Source: Luteolibacter pohnpeiensis (GTDB lineage: Bacteria; Verrucomicrobiota; Verrucomicrobiia; Verrucomicrobiales; Akkermansiaceae). Taken from it: DNA of 64,000 nucleotides. The notes beneath the pieces are model-generated. The model saw only the letters and a program-made list of their open reading frames with translations. It had not been told where the DNA came from and did no database searches. How positions within the stretch are numbered: position 1 is the first letter of the stretch; every line of letters begins with the position of its first letter. Both the position numbers and the translations under genes were made by a program. This document shows, piece by piece, positions 56,969-64,000 of this stretch. The stretch spans positions 1-64,000 of the forward strand of contig NZ_JAENIJ010000020.1 of NCBI RefSeq assembly GCF_016595435.1, given 5' to 3'.

Positions 56969-57682
56969 TCAGCGACCGAACTTGAAGAAATAAATGGCGA
57001 CCGGGATGGACATGAATCCGGCCCAGATGACGAACGCGTAGATCTTTCCGCCGCAACGGATGAGGTCCTGCGACTTTTTCGAGCGGAACCCGAGGGTTTG
57101 GAAAACCGACGAAACGCCGTGCGAAAGGTGGGAGCAAAGCAGACTCAGCGCGACCATGTAGAAGAACACGGCGGGGAACCAGGAGAAGCCGTCGATCACC
57201 ATTTTCCAGGCGTCCTGGCGCTGCAAGCCGGTCTCGGCGAAATACTCGGGGTCGATGTAGTCGTTGTAGCTGTTCGAGAAGCGCACCGTGAAGTGCAGCA
57301 AGTGGTAAATGACGAAGGCCAGGATTGTTAGGCCGGTCCACATCATGATGCGGGAGGAAAGGGTGGCCTGGATCGTGTTCTTGTTCTGGTATTGCTCGCG
57401 CGCGCTGCGGTTTTGGATCGTCAGCTGAATGGTGGCGATCACGTGGGCGACGAGGCAGGCCAGCAGCACCAGGCGGGCGACCCAGACGCCCATGCCGTGT
57501 CCGACTTCATGCAGGAAGACCGCATAGCTGTTAAAGGCTTCGCGACCGACGAAAACCAGAAGGTTTCCGATAAGGTGGCCGGCGAGGAAGAGAAACAGGA
57601 CAATGCCGGTGAGGGCGACGATGTACTTTTTCCCAAGTGATGAGTTCCAAATGGCGGAAAAACTGCGGGTTAGGGCGTTCAT
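56969..57682 (-). CDS. sdhC: Succinate dehydrogenase cytochrome b558 subunit
   Basis: A 237-aa membrane anchor with five predicted helices, the B-type complex II form that carries two haems b. Family blocks are SSLGKKYIVALTGIVLFLFLAGHLIGNLLVF, SYAVFLHEVG and VIYHLLHFTVRF with the haem-ligand histidines. The start is ATG at 57682; the frame extends upstream to 57754 with non-family sequence. It is the promoter-proximal gene of sdhCA. Confidence 0.93.
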   Translation of the reverse strand: MNALTRSFSAIWNSSLGKKYIVALTGIVLFLFLAGHLIGNLLVFVGREAFNSYAVFLHEVGHGMGVWVARLVLLACLVAHVIATIQLTIQNRSAREQYQNKNTIQATLSSRIMMWTGLTILAFVIYHLLHFTVRFSNSYNDYIDPEYFAETGLQRQDAWKMVIDGFSWFPAVFFYMVALSLLCSHLSHGVSSVFQTLGFRSKKSQDLIRCGGKIYAFVIWAGFMSIPVAIYFFKFGR

Positions 57683-57850
57683 TGGTAGTGAAGACGGAGA
57701 AAAAACGCCCGCGGGCGGGCTGGCGCGCCCTTGATACGTTCCCGATTTCAGCATTTCAAGGGGAGACTGTCGCTAGATTGCGTTTCCTGGTTTGCAAACC
57801 CCGGTAAATCAAAGTTGGCCCGACAGCTGCTAACGCCTTATATACAACCC

Positions 57851-59287
57851 ATGGCAATGTTTGATCTCTACAATCCTGGCAAATTTCATGATGAGATGTT
57901 TTGCGAAAATGGTGAGGTCAGACCGTTCTGCGCGCCACTGTTTGAACGTTTTGGAAAGCTTTCCGAGCGCGATTTCCTGACCCGGAAGAGCAATTCGGAA
58001 CTCTATTTCCTCCGCCAGGGCATCACTTTCAACGTCTATCACGATAACCGCGGCACCGAGCGGATTTTCCCGTTCGATCCGGTTCCGCGCGTGATCCCCG
58101 CCGATGAATGGGCGCATCTGGAAGCCGGGCTCACCCAGCGCATCATCGCGCTGAACCTGTTCCTGCATGATATTTATCACGATCAGCAGATCCTGAAGGA
58201 CGGCGTGATCCCGCGCTTTTACATCGAGCAGGCAAAGCACTACCGCCCGGAATTCCGCGGCGTGGACGTGCCAAAGGACATCTACATCCACATTTGCGGC
58301 AGTGACCTGATCCGTGGCTCGGACGGCGTTTACTACGTGCTGGAGGACAATGGCCGCTGCCCATCCGGTGCCTCCTATTTGCTGGAAAACCGCAACGCCC
58401 TGAAGCGTGCGTTCCCGGGAATTTTCGATTCGATGGGCGTCCGTCCGGTCGATTCCTACCCGCGCGACCTGCTCAACATGCTGCACTACATCTCGCCCCG
58501 CCGGGATGTGAACCCGGTCTGCGTGCTCTTGACGCCCGGTTGTCATAACAGTGCCTACTTCGAGCACTGCTACCTCGCCCGCGAAATGGGCATCGAGATC
58601 GTGGAAGGCCGCGACCTCGTCGTGGTGGATAATTTCGTTTACATGCGCACCACCCACGGCCTGGTCCGGGTGGATGTGATCTACCGGCGTATCGATGACG
58701 ATTTCATCGATCCCGTGGTGTTCCGCAAGGACTCGGTGCTCGGCGTTCCGGGGCTGATGAATGCCTACCGCCATGGCAATGTCGCGCTGGCCAATGCCGT
58801 CGGCACCGGCGTGGCGGATGATAAAGTGACCTATTACTTCGTGCCGAAGATGATCGAATACTACCTCGGTCAGGAGCCGATCCTGCCGAACGTGCCGACC
58901 TATCTGGCCTCTGAGGAAGAGGATCGAAAATACATCCTCAGTCACTTGTCGGAATTGGTCGTGAAGGCGGCCAATGAATCCGGCGGCTACGGCATGCTGA
59001 TGGGGCCGACCGCCAGCAAGGAGGAGATCGAAAAATTCCGTCAGCTGATCATCGCAGACCCACGCAACTACATCGCCCAGCCTGTGATTTCCCTTTCGCG
59101 CAGCCCGACCTGGTGTGAAGGCGGAATTGAAGGCCGCCATATCGATCTCCGGCCGTATATCATTTACGGTGAAGATGTGAAGATCGTGCCGGGAGGCTTG
59201 ACGCGGGTGGCGCTCACCAAGGACTCTTTGGTGGTGAATTCGTCACAAGGCGGCGGCAGCAAGGACACCTGGGTGCTCCGCCAGTAA
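57851..59287 (+). CDS. Circularly permuted ATP-grasp protein
   Basis: A 478-aa enzyme of the circularly permuted ATP-grasp group (DUF404/DUF407). Recognisable blocks are [11 protein letters not shown]-like [86 protein letters not shown] and SLSRSPTW. The group is predicted to form peptide bonds. The ATG at 57851 follows the family N-terminus ([13 protein letters not shown]). It heads a three-gene unit with alpha-E and transglutaminase proteins. Confidence 0.92.
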   Translation: MAMFDLYNPGKFHDEMFCENGEVRPFCAPLFERFGKLSERDFLTRKSNSELYFLRQGITFNVYHDNRGTERIFPFDPVPRVIPADEWAHLEAGLTQRIIALNLFLHDIYHDQQILKDGVIPRFYIEQAKHYRPEFRGVDVPKDIYIHICGSDLIRGSDGVYYVLEDNGRCPSGASYLLENRNALKRAFPGIFDSMGVRPVDSYPRDLLNMLHYISPRRDVNPVCVLLTPGCHNSAYFEHCYLAREMGIEIVEGRDLVVVDNFVYMRTTHGLVRVDVIYRRIDDDFIDPVVFRKDSVLGVPGLMNAYRHGNVALANAVGTGVADDKVTYYFVPKMIEYYLGQEPILPNVPTYLASEEEDRKYILSHLSELVVKAANESGGYGMLMGPTASKEEIEKFRQLIIADPRNYIAQPVISLSRSPTWCEGGIEGRHIDLRPYIIYGEDVKIVPGGLTRVALTKDSLVVNSSQGGGSKDTWVLRQ

Positions 59288-59329
59288 GGAATCGCTGCGT
59301 TTTCGATCAAAAAACCCCCTCGTATCTTC

Positions 59330-60370
59330 ATGCTATCCCGCGTTGCCAACACTCTCTACTGGATGGTCCGTTACGTCGAACGGGCTGATAATTTGGCCCG
59401 ATTGATCGATGTGAACCAGCAGCTGCTGCTGGACTTCGAAAGTCTGGATAGCCAGCGCCTGAAGGCCTTCTGGATGCCGATCGTGCTCAGCCTGGGGGAA
59501 GAAGAGCTTTTCGAGCAACTCTATGACGATGTCGGCAGCACGCAGGTGATCCGGTTTCTCACCGACGACGCGAAGAACCAGAACAGCATCGCCTCCTGCA
59601 TCGGCCTCGCTCGCGAAAATGCCCGCACGGTGCGCGATCAGCTTTCGGACGAGCTGTGGGAGGAAATCAACGCGCTTTACCTGTTTACCAAGTCGGACGA
59701 AGCATCGCGCTTCCTGGAGCTGGACCCGCCGAAGTACTACGAAAACATCCGTCGCTCGGCGGTGACTTTCCTCGGCGTCGCGGCATCGACGATTTCGCGC
59801 AATGAGGCGTGGGATTTCATGGATCTCGGCCGCTTTCTCGAACGCGCGGATAAGACCACCCGCTTCCTGGATATTTCCAACTACCTGCCACCGGCGGAGG
59901 AGGGGGGAGAGGTCACCGCTCCTGGCGTGCTCCACTGGACGGCGATCCTGCGTTCCTGCGGCGCCATCGGTGCATTCCGCGCGGAACGCAAGGCGATCTC
60001 CGCCCGCAACGTGCTGGAATTCCTGATCTTTTCGCGCAATTTTCCACGCTCGGTCCGCTACTGCATCGAGCGGGTGGACACCAGCCTGCACCGGATTTCG
60101 AATTCACCGCAGGGCGTGTTCACCAATGAATCGGAGCGCGTTTCCGGGCGCTTGCTCGCCGCGCTGAACTTCGGCTCCACCAGCGATATTTTGGACGCTG
60201 GCCTGCATTCCTATCTGGATGAACTGCAGCGCCGCTTCAACGACATCGGCTCGGAGATTTTCGAAACCTATGTGTTGATGCCGGAGCGGGTGCAATTCCA
60301 GGCTGAGGCCAAGTCCACGCCATCCGCTCTTTCCGCGTGGCAGATGGAGCAGCAACAGCAACAGCAGTGA
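59330..60370 (+). CDS. Alpha-E domain protein (DUF403)
   Basis: A 346-aa all-helical protein with conserved Glu residues, matching the alpha-E family: LSRVANTLYWMVRYVERADNLARLIDV, RENARTVRDQLSDELWEEIN, FLGVAASTISRNEAWDFMDLGRFLERADKTTRFLDI and FNFSRNFPRSVRYCIERV-like. Its role is not established; it is nearly always encoded with an ATP-grasp and a transglutaminase, as here. The last residues are a Gln tract (QMEQQQQQQ) coded by CAG/CAA repeats. It starts 42 bp after the ATP-grasp gene. Confidence 0.92.
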   Translation: MLSRVANTLYWMVRYVERADNLARLIDVNQQLLLDFESLDSQRLKAFWMPIVLSLGEEELFEQLYDDVGSTQVIRFLTDDAKNQNSIASCIGLARENARTVRDQLSDELWEEINALYLFTKSDEASRFLELDPPKYYENIRRSAVTFLGVAASTISRNEAWDFMDLGRFLERADKTTRFLDISNYLPPAEEGGEVTAPGVLHWTAILRSCGAIGAFRAERKAISARNVLEFLIFSRNFPRSVRYCIERVDTSLHRISNSPQGVFTNESERVSGRLLAALNFGSTSDILDAGLHSYLDELQRRFNDIGSEIFETYVLMPERVQFQAEAKSTPSALSAWQMEQQQQQQ

Positions 60371-61269
60371 CCGGCTACCCAGAATCACCGCAAACCAGCA
60401 ACCGCTCCACCAAACTGGGGACGAAACTCTCCGTGCTGCACCGGACGGTGTTTCATTACGCGCACCCGGTCACGGATAGCGTGAACACCCTGCATCTGGA
60501 GCCGCGGACTTATCCCTTCCAGAATACCACTTCCGCTCTGGTCCGCATTTTGCCCGCCACCCGCGTGCGGCGATTTACCGACCTGTTCCAGAACATCACC
60601 CACCACTTCGAGCTGCCAAAGCCTCACCAGAAGCTGGAGATCGAAAGCCGCATCAAGGTCCACAACCTGCCCTTGGTCATCCCGGCGGCAGGGCGGGAAA
60701 TGGTCATGGCGGATTACACCGACTCCTCAGTCAAGGAGCGCACCTGGCAGTTTCTTCAGGACAGCCGCTGGGTTGCCAAAAGCCCGGAACTCTGGCGCAT
60801 GGCGCTGGATCTCACCGCAGGGTTGAAAACGGTTTACGATCAGGCAACCGCCATCATGGCCTGGATCCGGCAGGAATTCCGCTACGAAGCGGGCATCACC
60901 GATGTGAATACCCATCTGGACGAGGTGTTCCGCCTGCGTTGCGGGGTTTGCCAGGATTTCGCCCATGTCATGATCGGCCTCTGCCGGTCCATTGGCATTC
61001 CCGCCCGCTACGCATCCGGATACATCTACAATGGTCCGCGCGATTCGCTGGTCGGCGCGCAGGCATCCCACGCCTGGTGTGAAATCTACCTCACCGGCGT
61101 CGGCTGGATCGGCTTTGACCCCACCAATAACACGCTGGCCGATGAACGATTCGTGAAAATCGCCGTAGGCCGTGACTACGAGGACGTTGCTCCCGTCCGC
61201 GGCTCGTATTTCGGCACCGGTCAGTGCTTGTTGGAGGTGGATGTGGTGGTGGAAAAACTCGCAGAATAG
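60367..61269 (+). CDS. Transglutaminase-like cysteine protease-fold protein
   Basis: A 300-aa protein from the GTG at 60367, which overlaps the alpha-E stop codon by 4 bases (GTGA). A bacterial transglutaminase N-terminal region (YAHPVTDSVNTLHLEPRTYPFQ) precedes the papain-like core with catalytic Cys in RCGVCQDFAHVMIG, His in ASHAWCEIYL and Asp in IGFDPTNN. It could act as a peptidase or amide transferase, acting on products of the ATP-grasp partner. It is translationally coupled to the gene upstream. Confidence 0.93.
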   Translation: MTGYPESPQTSNRSTKLGTKLSVLHRTVFHYAHPVTDSVNTLHLEPRTYPFQNTTSALVRILPATRVRRFTDLFQNITHHFELPKPHQKLEIESRIKVHNLPLVIPAAGREMVMADYTDSSVKERTWQFLQDSRWVAKSPELWRMALDLTAGLKTVYDQATAIMAWIRQEFRYEAGITDVNTHLDEVFRLRCGVCQDFAHVMIGLCRSIGIPARYASGYIYNGPRDSLVGAQASHAWCEIYLTGVGWIGFDPTNNTLADERFVKIAVGRDYEDVAPVRGSYFGTGQCLLEVDVVVEKLAE

Positions 61270-61327
61270 CGGATTTCCGGTAATCATCCGCAAGTTGCCG
61301 CAACACGGAATCGTAGTAGCCTGTGCC

Positions 61328-61594
61328 ATGAGACGTAAACTAGCTTGGCTCCTGACTTTGCTCTCTGGCGGCTACCTCCTCACGATTGGTATTTTGCCAG
61401 ACCCACTTCCATTTCTCGACGAAGCCTTCGCCCTCACGATTTTTGTGAAAGCGGCGAGCTACCTCGGCCACGACGTACGCGGCCTGCTGCCATTTTTCGG
61501 CAAACGCCGTGCTAAATCAGCCCCGCGCCGCGCCACCCCTGGCCCGATGCCACACCGGCCTGAGCTCGCATGGACCAAAACGGTCGATGTCTGA
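61328..61594 (+). CDS. Small membrane protein of unknown function
   Basis: An 88-aa protein from the ATG at 61328 with two hydrophobic segments (WLLTLLSGGYLLTIGILP and FALTIFVKAASYLGHDVRGLLPFF) and a basic, Pro-rich tail ([19 protein letters not shown]). It is not assigned to a family. It lies 58 bp after the transglutaminase gene on the same strand, so it could be a fourth gene of that unit. Confidence 0.5.
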   Translation: MRRKLAWLLTLLSGGYLLTIGILPDPLPFLDEAFALTIFVKAASYLGHDVRGLLPFFGKRRAKSAPRRATPGPMPHRPELAWTKTVDV

Positions 61595-61624
61595 TCTCCC
61601 ACTGCCTCCCAAGACAGCAACTTT

Positions 61625-63127
61625 ATGGTAAAAAACCACCGCAAGCCCTCCAGAAAACCTTGGTTCATCACCATCTGCAGCCTCTTCATCATCGCCTGCC
61701 TCATCGCCATGCCCTTGCTGGTTGGCGATCCGAATGGCGATAAAGCACCGGACTGGGTCCGCTTCCTTGGCCACTTCCATCCGGTCCTGCTGCACCTCCC
61801 CATCGGAGTCTTCGCGCTGATCTTGTTTCAGGAAACCGTCGGCATGTTCCGCAGCTGGCGCTATGGCCCGGGAACGCCGCTGTTTCCCATGTTCTTCGCC
61901 GCTGCCACCGCCGTGGTCGCCGTGGTCGCCGGGTTTTTGCTCTACCAGGGCGGCGGTTACGAAGGAAATGCCACGGCCACCCGCCACCTCTGGCTCGGCC
62001 TCGCTTTCAGCGTCGCCGCCATCCTCACCTTTTTAGTCAAAGCCTGGACCGTAGCCTATTCCGGGAATGCCCTCGCATTCCGCGCCATGCTTTTCGGCAG
62101 TTCCGGGCTCATGGCCTTCGCCAGCCACGATGGCGCCTCCATGACCCACGGCAGCACCTACCTCACCCAATACGCGCCACCATTTCTCAAAAAACTGCTC
62201 GGCGAAGAAGTGCCAGCGGCAAAATCCACCCCAGCTGCTAAGGTGGCATCCGTCGATGATCTCGTCGTCTACACCGATGTCATCGCCCCCATTCTCGATA
62301 ACAAGTGCGTCCAGTGCCACAAGGCGGAAAAGTCCAAAGGCCGGCTCCGTCTGGACACCTACGACATGATCCTCAAGGGCGGCAAGGAAGGTGATGGGAT
62401 CGAGCCCGGCAACGCCCACGACAGCAATCTCGTCTTCCGCATTGAGCTGGAAAAAGACGACGATGAGCACATGCCACCGGAAGGCAAGCCGGACATCTCC
62501 GTGGATGAACTCGCCGTGCTGAAATGGTGGATCGACAGCGGCGCGGACCCCGCCAAAAAGGTCAAGGACCTGGAAGTCCCGGACGCCGTGCGCAAGTCCC
62601 TGGACGAGGTCGCCGGCAGCCTCATCAAAGCCACCGCCGCCGCCCCCATCAACGAGGAGCTGAAGCAAAAAGTCGCTGGCATTTCCAAGGAACTCTCCGG
62701 CGCGCTCACCTACGAAGCTGCGGATTCCAGCAACCTGGTCTTCACCGCCGTGTCCATCCGCGATGGATTTGACGATGCCCAATTCGGCAAACTCAGCCCC
62801 GTGCTTCCCGAGCTGACCTCGCTCGATCTCGCCTCCACCCAAATCACCGATCAAAGCGTCGAGAAACTTGGCGATGCCAAAAACCTCCGCACCCTGCGCC
62901 TGTCCCAGACCCAGATCGGCGACGCCTCGCTCGATACCCTGGCAGGCTTGCAAACCCTCGAATCCGTCAATCTCTACGGCACCGAGGTCACCGATGCCGG
63001 CGTGGAAAAGCTCAAATCATTGCCCAATCTCAAGCACCTCTACCTTTGGCACACCAAGGTCACCCCGGAGACCATTGAGCGTCTCAAAAAAGAAATGCCC
63101 AACTGCGAAATCGTCACCGGCATCTGA
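61625..63127 (+). CDS. Fusion of DUF2231-like membrane domain, cytochrome c motif and leucine-rich repeats
   Basis: A 500-aa protein. Residues 12-180 hold about five helices with the DUF2231-like FLGHFHPVLLHLPIGVFALILF. A planctomycete/verrucomicrobial cytochrome c-like domain follows (about 215-320) with haem-binding C228-VQ-C231-H232 in NKCVQCHKAEKSKGRLRLD and a distal HMPP in DDEHMPPEG. The C-terminus carries about five leucine-rich repeats (LTSLDLASTQITDQSVEKLG, LRTLRLSQTQIGDASLDTLA). It would be anchored in the inner membrane with the haem and LRR outside; partners are unknown. Confidence 0.85.
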   Translation: MVKNHRKPSRKPWFITICSLFIIACLIAMPLLVGDPNGDKAPDWVRFLGHFHPVLLHLPIGVFALILFQETVGMFRSWRYGPGTPLFPMFFAAATAVVAVVAGFLLYQGGGYEGNATATRHLWLGLAFSVAAILTFLVKAWTVAYSGNALAFRAMLFGSSGLMAFASHDGASMTHGSTYLTQYAPPFLKKLLGEEVPAAKSTPAAKVASVDDLVVYTDVIAPILDNKCVQCHKAEKSKGRLRLDTYDMILKGGKEGDGIEPGNAHDSNLVFRIELEKDDDEHMPPEGKPDISVDELAVLKWWIDSGADPAKKVKDLEVPDAVRKSLDEVAGSLIKATAAAPINEELKQKVAGISKELSGALTYEAADSSNLVFTAVSIRDGFDDAQFGKLSPVLPELTSLDLASTQITDQSVEKLGDAKNLRTLRLSQTQIGDASLDTLAGLQTLESVNLYGTEVTDAGVEKLKSLPNLKHLYLWHTKVTPETIERLKKEMPNCEIVTGI

Positions 63128-63236
63128 GCCGGGCAGGGGAGCATGCTGTGGCGGGACGCCCCAGCCACTCTCAAACACACCCGCCGCCCCATCGGGTTTG
63201 CACGAACGATTCGCGTCGTGGTGTTAAACATGACAC

Positions 63237-63756
63237 GCCCCAACGGGGCAAAATGGGATAGCCCAGGTTGGTTTGGGAAGATGAACACCACACGCCCCAA
63301 CGGGGCAAAATGAGATAGCCCAGGGTGGTTTATATGAGGCAGAACACGAATGCCCCAACGGGGCAAAATCCGATAGCCCAGGGTATCACCCTGGGTAAGA
63401 TGTGGAAAAATAGATCCGCCCTGAAGGGGCGGGATTGCGGCCGGGGTGTGGGATCGTCGGGGGAAATGCGGACCAATTGGATGTCGCCCCTTCAGGGCTC
63501 AATATTTCGAACATTGATGTTCCCAAGGTTGCACCTTGGGCTATCTCATTTTGCCCCGTTGGGGCAGATATGGCATGCGCCGGGGGCCGATTTGGGTGAT
63601 GCATCGTATGGTTTTGCTGGGGGGTATATGGCTGCGTCGGTAATTGCGGGTGGGAACGGCGATTGGGTGACGAATGCCCCAACGGGGCAAAAATGAGATA
63701 GCCCAGGGTATCACCCTGGGTTGGGGGCACCCCAAAAAAACGAGCCCTGAAGGGGC
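63237..63756. repeat. REP-like palindromic repeat array 2
   Basis: The same element as array 1: two truncated forward copies (63237, 63294) and a full forward copy (63352-63432) in tandem at a 57-58-bp period, one reverse copy (63486-63565) and one more forward copy (63676-63756). The text from the middle of the full forward copy to the reverse copy matches the head-to-head pair of array 1 closely. It occupies most of the 870 bp after the cytochrome/LRR gene. No true gene was found. Confidence 0.9.
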
Positions 63757-64000
63757 GACATCTGCCGCTAAAACCCTTTCCACACCCATTCCCGCATGCC
63801 CCACCTCGCACGGGAACCTCTTCAAATTTCGGAAATAACTATCCTCAAAACCTTACGAAAATTCAATCTCATCCAACCTATTTCCGGGATCAAATTTCAT
63901 CCACAACATCCCAGATAATAAAAAATCGCACGATGAAAACCTCGATAGATCTCCATCGTGCGATGAATAGATTCGAATTCAAAATCAAAATAACTATAGA
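63757..64000. other. AT-rich right edge without a gene
   Basis: No coding frame is supported here. Apart from one hairpin (listed separately) the sequence is AT-rich and featureless. Confidence 0.4.
63919..63963 (-). terminator. Probable terminator of a gene to the right of the window
   Basis: A perfect 10-bp stem (63926-63935 with 63954-63963) reads on the minus strand into a T-rich run (complement of AATAAAAAA at 63917-63925). Its gene would lie beyond position 64000. Confidence 0.7.

Noticed and set aside
57830-59140. 436-codon open frame on the minus strand
   Set aside because: It is antisense to the ATP-grasp gene, whose family motifs are clear; the minus-strand product is His/Asp-rich without motifs, as expected from a GC-rich shadow.
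62033-62953. 306-codon open frame on the minus strand
   Set aside because: It is antisense to the cytochrome/LRR protein; its Gly/Val-rich content is a mirror of that gene.
63237-63756. Possible CRISPR array
   Set aside because: The repeats are palindromic intergenic elements in both orientations with variable spacing, there are no uniform spacers, and no cas gene is in the window.

Overview
The window is a 64 kb stretch of bacterial chromosome, almost entirely ordinary single-copy genes on both strands. It most resembles the Verrucomicrobiota, probably the Verrucomicrobiaceae/Luteolibacter side. This is inferred from the gene mix: a planctomycete/verrucomicrobial-type cytochrome c with leucine-rich repeats, a B-type SdhCA, MenD, bactofilin, an M60 peptidase, a GH92 mannosidase, and palindromic GCCCCAACGGGGC intergenic repeats. 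No 16S rRNA is present to confirm it. The left edge is the 3' end of a 5S rRNA with its terminator, so an rRNA operon lies just outside.

Layout. 1-3.4 kb: 5S rRNA, CreB/CreC-type two-component system, MscL, and a convergent azurin. 3.6-13 kb: two nitrogen genes, glnB and amtB, each behind a consensus sigma-54 promoter, plus an outer-membrane protein gene divergent from amtB with a weaker sigma-54-like promoter. Between them lie a reverse-strand run (pta, secreted protein, amidase, nnr) and a PHP phosphatase. 12.7-22 kb: coaX, a ROK protein, ppc, menD and a YyaL-type protein. 22-32 kb: hemL, tspO, a pseudouridine synthase, secreted and membrane proteins, bactofilin/FHA, dnaB and dtd. 32.6-38.7 kb: an AT-rich spacer with a small XRE regulator, comM, then a compact six-gene reverse-strand cluster (membrane protein, orphan Hpt, membrane protein, YbjN-like, PagL-like lipid A deacylase, spermidine-synthase-like methyltransferase). 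38.8-47.4 kb: cysS, GNAT, GH92, GDPD, an acyl-CoA synthetase-like enzyme, then about 1 kb of REP-like repeats and a sugar nucleotidyltransferase. 47.4-57.7 kb: a giant DUF2339 membrane protein, hemolysin III, mutM, a serine protease, an M60 peptidase and sdhC-sdhA without sdhB. 57.8-63.1 kb: the circularly permuted ATP-grasp / alpha-E / transglutaminase operon, a small membrane protein and a DUF2231-like/cytochrome c/LRR fusion. 63.1-64 kb: a second REP-like array.

No phage, transposase, CRISPR array, tRNA or defence island is recognisable. The most unusual material is (i) the REP-like composite present at two loci 18 kb apart and locally amplified as a roughly 224-bp tandem triplication, (ii) the sigma-54 nitrogen circuit, (iii) the six-gene envelope/Hpt cluster, (iv) sdhCA closed by a terminator with no sdhB, and (v) a repeat-rich, DnaA-box-like spacer between dnaB and dtd.
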